Part shown: positions 44,830-53,170 of the stretch, piece by piece | Layout of the letters: each line of letters starts with the position of its first letter | Position numbering within the stretch: position 1 is the first letter of the stretch | Notes under the pieces: model-generated | The model's input: only the letters and a program-made list of their open reading frames with translations | The model's database searches: none | Told to the model about the DNA's origin: nothing | Program-made: the position numbers and the translations under genes | Source: Hyphomicrobiales bacterium | GTDB lineage: Bacteria > Pseudomonadota > Alphaproteobacteria > Rhizobiales > Rhizobiaceae | Direction of reading: 5' to 3' | Length of the DNA stretch: 64,000 nucleotides | Assembly (NCBI GenBank): GCA_900472625.1 | Contig: UCIT01000005.1 | Location: 1 to 64,000, forward strand

Positions 44830-45166
44830 CGTGCTCCGCCTAGATGGATCCTACGCACGACGGGTCATCGGCGCGGAAAGGGATCCACAAGCTGACGTTG
44901 TGGCATCGGACGCAATACATCAAGACCTGCAGGCCACCATGGGCACTTTAGCTCTCACTTAGGCAAACAGTTGGTTTACAACCGGTAGTCCGGCGGCGGC
45001 CGGGTAGGGCGGTTCAGGATTTTGGAATGGCTTTGCGACGTTTGGCTGGAGGTTCGAAGGTGCCGAATGCAAGCCGAAGAGCCTCGCGATCCCACTCGAA
45101 CGGGATGCAGCCATCGGGAAATGTGCGTTGACGGGGAGCAAGGCACAGTGCACAGGTCACTCGCCA
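44830..45166. other. intergenic region, nothing recognised
   Basis: This 337-base gap separates the divergent TPR and glycosyltransferase-like genes. No ORF with a ribosome-binding site, RNA or long repeat was seen. Confidence 0.4.
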
Positions 45167-46024
45167 ATGACTGGCATCCATGTTCCGACCGAGTTTTCAG
45201 TGCGCATCATTTCATTATCGACTATCCCTCCGCGTTTCTCGAAGCTGGGACCAACGCTCGACAGTCTCGTCAAGCAGCGCGGTCCGATCGATGAGATCAG
45301 GCTCTATATCCCGAAGCAATACCGGCGTTTTCCCGACTATGACGGGTCCGTTCCAGCGGTGCCGGATGGCGTAACGATCGTGCGACCGGAAGAGGATATG
45401 GGGCCGGCGTCGAAGGTGCTTTTCGCGGCGAAAGACCTTCGTGGCAAATCCGCGCAGATCCTGTTTTGTGACGACGACAAGGTTTTCGCACCCGACTGGT
45501 CATCGCAACTGTTTGCGGCACAGGACGCGCGACCATCGGAATGCGTTGCGCTGATCGGCAAGGAAATGTCTCCAGAGGCAGGCAAGCCTTCGGTTTTCGC
45601 ACCCCGGGCATTGCGTCGGCGTAAGTTCGATCCGGGGCTTCGCGTCAGCCGGCTTGGCCACAAGATTTCGACGGTGGTCTTCGGTTCGAGCAAGCCGAAG
45701 CCGATGCGCAGTCTGATTGTCGAGGGCGGCTATGCCGATATCCTCCAGGGGCTTGGCGGCGTCGTCGTGCGGCCGGAATTTTTCGACGATATCGCCTACG
45801 ACATTCCCGAGGTCATCTGGGCGGTCGATGACGTCTGGCTGTCGGGGATGCTTGCCCTCAAGGGTATCCCGATCTGGCTGCCGGCCGGCATCGAGGAGCC
45901 GATGACAACCGATGCCCACAATTTCTCGTCACTTTTCCTCGCTACGATCGAGGGAGCCGGCCGCGACGAGGCCAATCTAAAATGCATTCAATATATGCAA
46001 AGCACATTCAACATCTGGCTTTAG
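45167..46024 (+). CDS. putative glycosyltransferase (GT-A-like)
   Basis: The product is 285 residues from the ATG at 45167; no strong ribosome-binding site is seen and a GTG about 30 bases later is possible. The first half resembles a GT-A nucleotide-sugar fold, with beta-strand starts FSVRIISLSTIPPRF and IDEIRLYIPKQYRRF and an acidic metal-site-like motif (ILFCDDDKVFAPDW). A later VIWAVDDVWLSGMLALKG could carry the acceptor-side acidic residue. It is 13 bases before the next gene, so the two are probably co-expressed. The exact GT family is uncertain. Confidence 0.65.
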   Translation: MTGIHVPTEFSVRIISLSTIPPRFSKLGPTLDSLVKQRGPIDEIRLYIPKQYRRFPDYDGSVPAVPDGVTIVRPEEDMGPASKVLFAAKDLRGKSAQILFCDDDKVFAPDWSSQLFAAQDARPSECVALIGKEMSPEAGKPSVFAPRALRRRKFDPGLRVSRLGHKISTVVFGSSKPKPMRSLIVEGGYADILQGLGGVVVRPEFFDDIAYDIPEVIWAVDDVWLSGMLALKGIPIWLPAGIEEPMTTDAHNFSSLFLATIEGAGRDEANLKCIQYMQSTFNIWL

Positions 46025-46037
46025 TGAGTTCTTCCCA

Positions 46038-46865
46038 TTGACGAACAAGAAACTGCTCTATCGGCTATTTGATTTTTTCAGTACATCTCCCGCCAAGTAC
46101 CGCAATCATCTCATATCATTTCCAACGGATGCGGAGATCGTACAGGCCTCTGATGCCGGCTCGGGCGATATCGTCGGCTTCTTTACGTCGAACTCGATGT
46201 ACGAGCACGAGGCATCGCGGATGGAGGCGTCCGCCAAGCGCCTCGGGCTCAATGTTCACACCACGGCGGTCGATAGCGCCGGTAGCTGGGTTCGCAATGC
46301 CGCACTCAAGCCGACGTTCCTTCTCGATGCGCGCAAGGCGCACCGCGGTCCGCTCCTTTATGTCGATGTAGACGCGGTGTTCCACCGGGATCCCTGGCCG
46401 GTGCTGAAGAACTACGATTGCGATATCGCCGTCTATCGGGAAAAAGGCCGGGTAATCTCGGCAACGATCCTGCTGAGCGACACGCCGGCGACGCTGCGTC
46501 TGCTGGAGGTCTGGAAAGAGCGCTGCGATCGAGATCCAGACATATGGGATCAGGTGGTTCTCGAGCATATCCTCAATGAGGATAGCCTGAGCGCAAGTCC
46601 GCAATGGACGGTCGGCGCGCTGCCGTCGTCGTTCTGCTGGATTTTCGACCGGCTTTCGAACAAGACGTCCGATGGCGTCTATGTCGAACAGTTGCAGGCG
46701 AGCAGGCAGGCCAAGGCCCATGAAAGCCGGGGCCGCAACAAGATGCTCGAGCGGCGCGAGCAGCGGATCGAGATGATCGAGGCCGTTCTCACGCCGATGA
46801 TGAATGCCAATAGAAACGAGAAGGCCGCACTGGACGCGGCGTTTCTCGACAAGGCGGCAAGTTGA
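46038..46865 (+). CDS. putative nucleotide-diphospho-sugar transferase
   Basis: The product is 275 residues if it starts at the TTG at 46038 (MTNKKLLYRLFDFF); no ATG is available until about residue 54, so the start is uncertain. The core has the GT-A DxD motif in GPLLYVDVDAVFHRDPWPVL and a typical later DQVVLEHIL segment. The C-terminal ~60 residues are basic and helical. It likely transfers a sugar in the cytoplasm; the acceptor is unknown. It is paired with the preceding glycosyltransferase-like gene. Confidence 0.65.
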   Translation: MTNKKLLYRLFDFFSTSPAKYRNHLISFPTDAEIVQASDAGSGDIVGFFTSNSMYEHEASRMEASAKRLGLNVHTTAVDSAGSWVRNAALKPTFLLDARKAHRGPLLYVDVDAVFHRDPWPVLKNYDCDIAVYREKGRVISATILLSDTPATLRLLEVWKERCDRDPDIWDQVVLEHILNEDSLSASPQWTVGALPSSFCWIFDRLSNKTSDGVYVEQLQASRQAKAHESRGRNKMLERREQRIEMIEAVLTPMMNANRNEKAALDAAFLDKAAS

Positions 46866-46930
46866 GGACGCTGATAGACAAACGATAGCGTAGTCTAGCG
46901 TAAAGCAGATGAGCGTCGCTTCTCGCGCGC

Positions 46931-47326
46931 TCAACGGCCAGAAAGCTGTGCCGCCACTGCCACGTTGTCGATGATCGACCACACTTTCGCGATCCTGTCG
47001 TTCTCGCATTCGTAGAACACGTTCTCGGCAAACGAAATCCGGCGGCCGTTGACCGGCAGGCCGAGAAATTCGGCACGTGGAGTGATGTCGAAGGCGAGGC
47101 GGCTTGCGATGGTGGTGTCGTCGGCGATCAGCATCTGGATTTTGAAATGCAGGTCGGGGATGTTGCGGAATTCCGCCTCGCGGGCCTGCCGATAGCCGTC
47201 AAGTCCAATCGTGTTGCCGTTATAGGCAATATCCTCGGCGATATAGCGACCGAGATCGTGCCAGGCTCGGTTGTTCAGGCAGTCGATGTAAGCGCGGTAC
47301 AGCGCGGTCAATCCGATCTCCGGCAT
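46931..47326 (-). CDS. SnoaL/NTF2-like fold protein (ester cyclase type)
   Basis: The 131-residue protein has the compact SnoaL-like pattern: an N-terminal helix (LTALYRAYIDCLNNRAWHDL), a beta segment (AYNGNTIGLDGYRQAREAEF) and central strands (IPDLHFKIQMLIADDTTIAS). It ends KVWSIIDNVAVAAQL. Such proteins are polyketide cyclases, small-molecule isomerases or non-catalytic binders. The substrate is unknown. Confidence 0.78.
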   Translation of the reverse strand: MPEIGLTALYRAYIDCLNNRAWHDLGRYIAEDIAYNGNTIGLDGYRQAREAEFRNIPDLHFKIQMLIADDTTIASRLAFDITPRAEFLGLPVNGRRISFAENVFYECENDRIAKVWSIIDNVAVAAQLSGR

Positions 47327-47484
47327 GGCAATCTCCCGATATTCCTGATCATTGAGACTACACCGATCCGAGGCCGAAATGCGATCGCCGCGACGACCTG
47401 CGGTGGCGCCCGCTTTCGTCCGTCGCTACGCATTCCTGCGGAACGAATGTGGCCCCCTTGACGTTACCGCATCAGGAGAGCGTC

Positions 47485-47727
47485 ATGCCAGGAGTCCGGA
47501 AATTGATCGTGCTGAGTGCGTTCAACATCGACAATAGCGGGGCATTGGTGCATGCCTTCGAGCCGCGGAGAATGAAGGCAGAAGATACAGCCGTCTACGT
47601 CGCTGAAACGATGGTGAATGATTATGCAGGCGTCGTCGTCTGGAGCCGCGAGGCCAATGTGACGATCGGCGAGCAGGGGCCGTCGATCATTCTTTTTCAG
47701 TCGGGTCGGATACCGGAATTCGACTAG
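47485..47727 (+). CDS. small conserved-looking protein, 80 residues
   Basis: The ATG at 47485 follows AGGAGA by about 6 bases. The product (VRKLIVLSAFNIDNSGALVH and so on) looks like a small alpha/beta protein without signal or membrane segment; the middle (MKAEDTAVYVAETMVNDYAG) is probably helical. I do not recognise the family. It precedes the first transglutaminase by 56 bases and may share its transcript. Confidence 0.65.
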   Translation: MPGVRKLIVLSAFNIDNSGALVHAFEPRRMKAEDTAVYVAETMVNDYAGVVVWSREANVTIGEQGPSIILFQSGRIPEFD

Positions 47728-47783
47728 ACTGCGCTTCCGCGTGATTCCCGTCTGTTGGGCCGATTACGACGGGCGAGGGCAGC

Positions 47784-48659
47784 ATGACCATTTTCTCCGT
47801 CAGACACGTGACGCAGTACACCTACAAGCGACCTGTCGCGTTCGGCCAGCATCGCGTGCTTTTTCGGCCGCGCGACAGCTTTGATCAGCGGCTGCTCGAT
47901 GCGACGATGGTGATCGTGCCGAAACCGGCGCAGGTGCGGTGGATCCATGATTTCTTCGGCAACTGCATCGCGTTGGTCGATATGGCCGGTCCGTCCGATC
48001 ACCTGCGTTTCGAAACCAATATCCGGCTCGATCACACGCCCGACGTACCGATCCATTTCGAGATGGACAGTGAGGCGCTGACCTACCCCTTTTCCTATGA
48101 CGAGGAAGAACTGCCGGACCTGCGCTGTTCGATCGCGCGTTATTACGACGATCCCGAGGGTGAGGTGGCGCATTGGGCGCGGCAGTTCGTCGGCCCCGGC
48201 GCGTCCGGGCAGACCGGCCATATCCTGATGACGCTGTGCTTCTCGATCCGCCAGAGCTTCGCTTACGCGCGCCGGGTCGAGCGCGGCACGCAGACGCCGG
48301 TGCAGACGCTGCAGCGCCGGCAAGGCACCTGTCGCGACTTCGCGCTGTTGATGATGGAGGCGGCCCGCTCGCTGGGCTTTGCCGCCCGTTTCGTCACCGG
48401 CTATATCTATGTGCCCGACCGCGACGGATCGCAGACGCTTGGGGGCGGCTCGACGCATGCGTGGTGCCAGGTCTATCTGCCCGGCGCCGGTTGGGTGGAG
48501 TTCGATCCGACCAACGGCATCGTTGGCAACCGCGACCTGATCCGCGTCGGCGTTGCGCGCGATCCGCGCCAGGCGATTCCGCTGTGGGGCAGCTACGACG
48601 GCGATGCGGCGGACTTCGACGACATGGTTGTGCAGGTCAATGTGACCACCGAGCCCTGA
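47784..48659 (+). CDS. transglutaminase-like protein 1
   Basis: The product is 291 residues. An N-terminal beta-sandwich region (SVRHVTQYTYKRPVAFGQHR) precedes the transglutaminase core, with Cys in QGTCRDFALLMMEAARSLGF, His in GGSTHAWCQVYLPG and Asp in WVEFDPTNG, so the catalytic triad is complete. Proteins of this group cluster with alpha-E and circularly permuted ATP-grasp proteins, as here. The likely activity is a cysteine peptidase or amide-forming reaction on a peptide; this is not established for the group. Confidence 0.88.
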   Translation: MTIFSVRHVTQYTYKRPVAFGQHRVLFRPRDSFDQRLLDATMVIVPKPAQVRWIHDFFGNCIALVDMAGPSDHLRFETNIRLDHTPDVPIHFEMDSEALTYPFSYDEEELPDLRCSIARYYDDPEGEVAHWARQFVGPGASGQTGHILMTLCFSIRQSFAYARRVERGTQTPVQTLQRRQGTCRDFALLMMEAARSLGFAARFVTGYIYVPDRDGSQTLGGGSTHAWCQVYLPGAGWVEFDPTNGIVGNRDLIRVGVARDPRQAIPLWGSYDGDAADFDDMVVQVNVTTEP

Positions 48660-48759
48660 CGTTCGCATAACGGGCAGAATACGTGGAACCGATCGGGATG
48701 TCTGACGTTCCCTGATGGCCGACGCGGTCGGTTTCACCCTGCTTTGAAAAGGATGCGAC

Positions 48760-49650
48760 ATGAAGATCCACGCTGGTTTCACGATAGGCTATCAATGCGT
48801 GCAGCCGACGCCGATGCTTCTGGTGCTGAATATCCATCCCTCGCGGCGGGTCGATCTGCTGACAGATCAGGTGCTGACGTTCAATCAGCCGATCGATGCC
48901 TGGGGCTATACCGATGATTTCGGCAATGCCTGCACCCGCATCGTCGCGCCACCCGGCCTGACGACAATTTCGACCGAGTTCGACATCTACGATAGCGGTC
49001 AGCCTGACGTTGTGCCCTACGATGCCGTGCAGCACGACATCAAGGACCTGCCGGACGAGGTGCTCGTGTTCTTGCTCGGCAGCCGCTATTGCGACACCGA
49101 CCGACTTGGGGACTTTGCCTGGTCGCACTTTTCGAACACGCCGCTCGGCTGGGCGCGCGTGCAGGCGATTGCAGACTTCGTGCACGGCCATATCCGCTTC
49201 GACTACATGAACGCCGATCTGCTGCGCACCGCGCATGGCGGCTATACCGACCGCACCGGTGTCTGCCGCGATTTCGCGCATCTGGCGATCACGCTTTGCC
49301 GCTGCATGAACATCCCGGCCCGCTATTGCACCGGCTATCTCGGGGATATCGGGGTGCCGAAGGATCCGGCGCCCATGGATTTCAGCGCCTGGTTCGAGGT
49401 TTATCTCGGCGGTCACTGGCATACGGTGGACGCCCGCCACAACACGCCACGCATTGGCCGCATCCTGATGGCGACTGGGCGTGATGCCACCGACGTCGCG
49501 CTCTCCACGGCCTTCGGCCCGGCGACGCTGGCGCAGTTCGACGTGGTAACCGACGAGATTGCCAGTGATGGATTGTCGATGCCCGTCGAAGGGCAGGCGC
49601 AGTTCAGCTCTGCGTCTGGCTCTGGCTTTGCCCCTGGTCCGCAACCTTGA
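48760..49650 (+). CDS. transglutaminase-like protein 2 (His position altered)
   Basis: The product is 296 residues, with AAGGA upstream of the ATG. The Cys region is intact (TGVCRDFAHLAITLCRCMNI), and the Asp lies in WHTVDARHNTPR. Where the paralogs have H-A-W, this protein reads DFSAWFEVYLGG, with Ser at the expected catalytic His. It may therefore be inactive or use another residue. The last 47 bases overlap the end of the convergent third transglutaminase gene. Confidence 0.85.
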   Translation: MKIHAGFTIGYQCVQPTPMLLVLNIHPSRRVDLLTDQVLTFNQPIDAWGYTDDFGNACTRIVAPPGLTTISTEFDIYDSGQPDVVPYDAVQHDIKDLPDEVLVFLLGSRYCDTDRLGDFAWSHFSNTPLGWARVQAIADFVHGHIRFDYMNADLLRTAHGGYTDRTGVCRDFAHLAITLCRCMNIPARYCTGYLGDIGVPKDPAPMDFSAWFEVYLGGHWHTVDARHNTPRIGRILMATGRDATDVALSTAFGPATLAQFDVVTDEIASDGLSMPVEGQAQFSSASGSGFAPGPQP

Positions 49651-50428
49651 CGATGACTTCGAGCTTCTCGCCCGGCGTTCCGATGCGCATGCCGGAAACC
49701 GGCGCCGCATCCTTGTAGCAAAGGCCAGTGGCGACACGGACATAGCGTTCGTCCGGGCAGATTTCGTTGGCGGGGTCGAAGCCGACCCAGCCGAGGCCGG
49801 GAATATGGGCTTCCGCCCAGGCATGCGTCGCCGCCTGCTCGATCTTCTCTTCCATCATCAGATAGCCGGAGACGTAGCGGGCCGGGATGTTCAGCGCGTG
49901 GGCGGCGGCGACGAAGATGTGGGCGTGATCCTGGCAGACGCCCGATTTCTTCTCCAGCGCCTGCTCGGCCGATGTCTCGACGTCGCTGCTGCCGGGAATG
50001 TAGTTCACCGTTTCATGGATCGCGGCCATCAGCGCGTGCATGCGGCCGAGGTCGTTGTCACCGCTGACGCCCTTGATCAGTTCCTTGACCAGCTTGCCCG
50101 GCTTGGTCTTCGGCGTGTCGCGCAGGAATAGCCAGAGCGGGCAGAAGCCGGTGTGAACGCCGATAACGCCGTTTCTATCCTCGGTCTCGACCTCGCCCTC
50201 GGCGACGATGCGTGTTACCTGCTGCTCGCCCTGCAGCGAGACGAGGTTGACGTGGTTGCCGAACTGGTCGTCATACTCGACCTCAGGCTTGGCGCCCTCG
50301 ACGTTCAGCGACCAGTTGAGCACGGTCTGGCCCGGCACCGTCGGCGGCGTCAGGCGCAGGCGCTGCAGCGAAAAGGCCGTCGGCTCGTCGTAGCGGTATT
50401 CGGTGACGTGGCTAATCTTCAGTTTCAT
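49604..50428 (-). CDS. transglutaminase-like protein 3
   Basis: The product is 274 residues (KISHVTEYRYDEPTAFSLQR at the N-terminus). The triad is complete: Cys in SGVCQDHAHIFVAAAHALNI, His in QAATHAWAEAHIPG and Asp in WVGFDPANE. It ends with a Gln-Ser repeat tail (QGQSQSQTQS) that falls in the overlap with the convergent gene. It is the last gene of a three-gene operon after the ATP-grasp and alpha-E genes, 12 bases after the latter. Confidence 0.88.
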   Translation of the reverse strand: MKLKISHVTEYRYDEPTAFSLQRLRLTPPTVPGQTVLNWSLNVEGAKPEVEYDDQFGNHVNLVSLQGEQQVTRIVAEGEVETEDRNGVIGVHTGFCPLWLFLRDTPKTKPGKLVKELIKGVSGDNDLGRMHALMAAIHETVNYIPGSSDVETSAEQALEKKSGVCQDHAHIFVAAAHALNIPARYVSGYLMMEEKIEQAATHAWAEAHIPGLGWVGFDPANEICPDERYVRVATGLCYKDAAPVSGMRIGTPGEKLEVIVKVADQGQSQSQTQS

Positions 50429-50440
50429 GTATCGACCCGC

Positions 50441-51382
50441 CTATACGTAGAACCGGTAACCGTCGGAAATTTCCTGTCCGAGCTGGTTGTTGCGTGAGAC
50501 GAAGTCCTCGAGGAATTCGTGCAGGCCCTGATCCATGATGTCCTTGATCGCGCGCGTCTTCAGAGACTGGCGAATGGCTTCCGCCGTCTTATGGGCCGGC
50601 AGCCGTTCGCCGTAATCGGTGGCGAGGTGGCCGAGTTCGCTGGTGATCTTCTCGTAGCAATAGGCCAGCGAGCGCGGCATCTGGCCGTTGAGGATCAGGA
50701 AGTCGGCGATGTTGGTGGCGCGATACTCGCCGTCATAGGCCCAGCTGTAGGATCGGTGGGCGGAGACGGAGCGCAGGATCGATTCCCACTGGACATTGTC
50801 GATCGAGGTACCGACGGCGGAGACCGCCGGCAGCAGCACGTAATACTTGACGTCGAGAATGCGGCTGGTGTTGTCGGCGCGCTCGATGAAGGTGCCGATG
50901 CGGGCGAAGTTGTAGAGTTCGTTGCGCAGCATCGAGCCATGCAGCGCGCCGCGGATCAGGCCGGCGCGGTGCTTGATGACGTCGATCGCCTGCGGCAGGT
51001 CGGCAGGCTTCAGGCGCTTCGAGAGCAGATCCTTGAGCTCGATCCAGAACTCGTTGGTCGCTTCCCAGGTTTCGCGGGTCAGCGCGGTGCGCACCATGCG
51101 GGCGTTGTTGCGGCCGGAATCGACGCAGGACATGACGCTCGACGGGTTGTTGCGGTCGCGCAGCAGGTAGTCGATGGCGTCGGCGCCGGTGAGCTTGGCG
51201 TGGCCTTCGTCATAGGCCTCGCGGACGCCGGCGCTCTGCAGCACGCCGTCCCAGTTGTCGTCGCTGCCGCTGCTTCTCGTCAGCGACATGCGGATGCCGG
51301 CGTCGATCAGGCGCGCGATGTTTTCGGCGCGCTCGATGTACCGGAACATCCAGTAGAGGCCGTTTGCGGTTCTTCCGAGCAT
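50441..51382 (-). CDS. alpha-E domain protein
   Basis: The 313-residue, all-helical protein carries the alpha-E family start (GRTANGLYWMFRYIERAENI) and the conserved EDFVSRNNQLGQEISDGYRF at the end. The name comes from the family's helical content and conserved Glu residues. The biochemical function is unknown, but alpha-E proteins are nearly always encoded with an ATP-grasp protein and a transglutaminase, as here. Only 4 bases separate it from the ATP-grasp gene. Confidence 0.9.
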   Translation of the reverse strand: MLGRTANGLYWMFRYIERAENIARLIDAGIRMSLTRSSGSDDNWDGVLQSAGVREAYDEGHAKLTGADAIDYLLRDRNNPSSVMSCVDSGRNNARMVRTALTRETWEATNEFWIELKDLLSKRLKPADLPQAIDVIKHRAGLIRGALHGSMLRNELYNFARIGTFIERADNTSRILDVKYYVLLPAVSAVGTSIDNVQWESILRSVSAHRSYSWAYDGEYRATNIADFLILNGQMPRSLAYCYEKITSELGHLATDYGERLPAHKTAEAIRQSLKTRAIKDIMDQGLHEFLEDFVSRNNQLGQEISDGYRFYV

Positions 51383-51386
51383 CAGA

Positions 51387-52796
51387 TCAATCCTCCAATA
51401 CCCAGGTGTCTTTGGTGCCGCCGCCCTGGCTGGAGTTGACCACCAGCGAGCCCTGCTTCAGCGCCACGCGGGTCAGCCCGCCCGGAATAATCTGCACCTT
51501 GTCGGAGACCAGCACGTAGGGACGGAGGTCGACGTGGCGGGGCGCGATGCCCTTGTTGACCAGGATCGGCACGGTCGATAGCGCCAGCGTCGGCTGGGCG
51601 ATGTAGTTGTTGGGCTTGGCGCGCAGCTTGTCGGCGAAGTCGGCGCGCTCCTTCTTCGACGCCGTCGGGCCAACCAACATGCCATAGCCGCCGGAACCAT
51701 GGACTTCCTTGACGACCAGCTCTTCCAGATGCTCCAGCACGTACTTCAGGCTGGACGCCTCGGAACAGCGCCAGGTCGGCACGTTTTCGAGCAGCGCCTT
51801 GCGGCCGGTGTAGAACTCGACGATCTCGGGCATATAGGAATAAATCGCCTTGTCGTCGCAGATGCCGGTGCCCGGCGCATTGGCGATGGTGATGTTGCCG
51901 GAGCGGTAGACGTCCATGATGCCGGGGATGCCGAGCGCCGAATCCGGGCGGAAGGTCAGCGGATCGAGGAAGTCGTCGTCGACGCGGCGGTAGAGCACGT
52001 CGATCGCCTCGTAACCGCGCGTGGTGCGCATCTTCACCTTGCCGTCGATGACGCGCAGATCCGAGCCCTCGACCAGCTCGACGCCCATGGTGTCGGCGAG
52101 GAAGGAATGCTCGTAATAGGCGGAGTTGTAGATGCCGGGCGTCAGGACGGCGACGCGGGGCTTGCCCTTGCAGCCGGGAGGGGCGAGCGAGGCCAGCGAC
52201 TGGCGCAAGAGATAGGGGTAGTCCTCGACCGGGCGCACCTTGTTCTCGTGGAAGAGTTCCGGGAACATGTGCATCATTGTTTCGCGGTTTTCCAGCATGT
52301 AGCTGACACCCGACGGCGTGCGCGCATTGTCTTCCAGAACGTAGAACTGGTCTTCGCCGGTGCGCACGATATCGGTACCGACGATGTGGGTGTAAACGCC
52401 GCCCGGCGGGCGGAAGCCGATCATCTCGGGCAGGAAGGCCACGTTGTTTTCGATCAGTGCGCGTGGGATGCGGCCGGCACGGATGATTTCCTGCTTGTGA
52501 TAGATGTCGTCGAGAAAGGCGTTGAGCGCGATCACCCGCTGCTCGATACCCTGCGCAAGCTTGCGCCATTCGCGACCGGAGATGACGCGCGGGATGATGT
52601 CGAAGGGGATGAGCTTTTCGGAGGAGTCTTCGTGGCCGTAGACCGCGAAGGTGATGCCGGTCTTGCGGAAGATGTTTTCCGCGTCCCGGGACTTGGCAAT
52701 CAGATGGGCTCGATCCTGATTATTGTACCACTCAAAGTATTTTCCATATGGCTGTCGCGGACTTTCGTCCCCGGTGATCATTTCGTCAAATGCCAA
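51387..52796 (-). CDS. circularly permuted type 2 ATP-grasp protein
   Basis: The start is taken as the TTG at 52796, with GGGGAG 8 bases upstream, giving 469 residues beginning M-AFDEMITGDE; a longer version would add an unconserved leader. Landmarks include KYFEWYNNQDRAHLIAKSRD, FYVLEDNARTPSGVSYMLEN, VVKEVHGSGGYGMLVGP and the C-terminal QGGGTKDTWVLED. Such proteins are presumed to form an amide bond using ATP, and with the alpha-E and transglutaminase proteins they make up a cluster of unknown product. It is the first gene of a leftward operon. Confidence 0.88.
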   Translation of the reverse strand: MAFDEMITGDESPRQPYGKYFEWYNNQDRAHLIAKSRDAENIFRKTGITFAVYGHEDSSEKLIPFDIIPRVISGREWRKLAQGIEQRVIALNAFLDDIYHKQEIIRAGRIPRALIENNVAFLPEMIGFRPPGGVYTHIVGTDIVRTGEDQFYVLEDNARTPSGVSYMLENRETMMHMFPELFHENKVRPVEDYPYLLRQSLASLAPPGCKGKPRVAVLTPGIYNSAYYEHSFLADTMGVELVEGSDLRVIDGKVKMRTTRGYEAIDVLYRRVDDDFLDPLTFRPDSALGIPGIMDVYRSGNITIANAPGTGICDDKAIYSYMPEIVEFYTGRKALLENVPTWRCSEASSLKYVLEHLEELVVKEVHGSGGYGMLVGPTASKKERADFADKLRAKPNNYIAQPTLALSTVPILVNKGIAPRHVDLRPYVLVSDKVQIIPGGLTRVALKQGSLVVNSSQGGGTKDTWVLED

Positions 52797-53118
52797 AGGT
52801 GTGGCTCCCCTTTTTTCTTCATTTGAGTACAACGCAGGAAGCAATGCAAGAACCATGCTCAGTTGGCGACGAAGATTCGTAAAATCGTCTCTACTGCCCA
52901 AGACAGCCGAAAAACTGAGCATTTACCGGGAAGTAGCGCCGCCGTTCGGAACGGCAATTGTTTTTTGGCGCTTAAAACATGAGCACATGATTATTTTCCG
53001 CGCGAGATCCGATTCAATTGTGGGCGGAGGCGGTTTCGGCAACCGGCCGGGCCAAGCGGAATGAAACTTTAAATAGACGTTACCGACGCCGCTGCTCGTT
53101 CAGCCGCTGCAATAAAAA
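52797..53118. other. intergenic region upstream of the ATP-grasp operon
   Basis: Between the ATP-grasp start and the helicase terminator no gene was recognised. The region should hold the leftward promoter of the ATP-grasp operon; no convincing -35/-10 pair could be chosen. Confidence 0.4.
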
Positions 53119-53142
53119 AACGGCGGGATCGCTCCCGCCGTT
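53119..53142 (-). terminator. intrinsic terminator of the helicase gene
   Basis: A 10-bp stem (53119-53128 with 53133-53142) with a 4-base loop is followed on the minus strand by a run of T. It is 29 bases after the helicase stop. Confidence 0.92.
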
Positions 53143-53170
53143 CGCTGTCTCGTAATATTCAGCCGAACGC

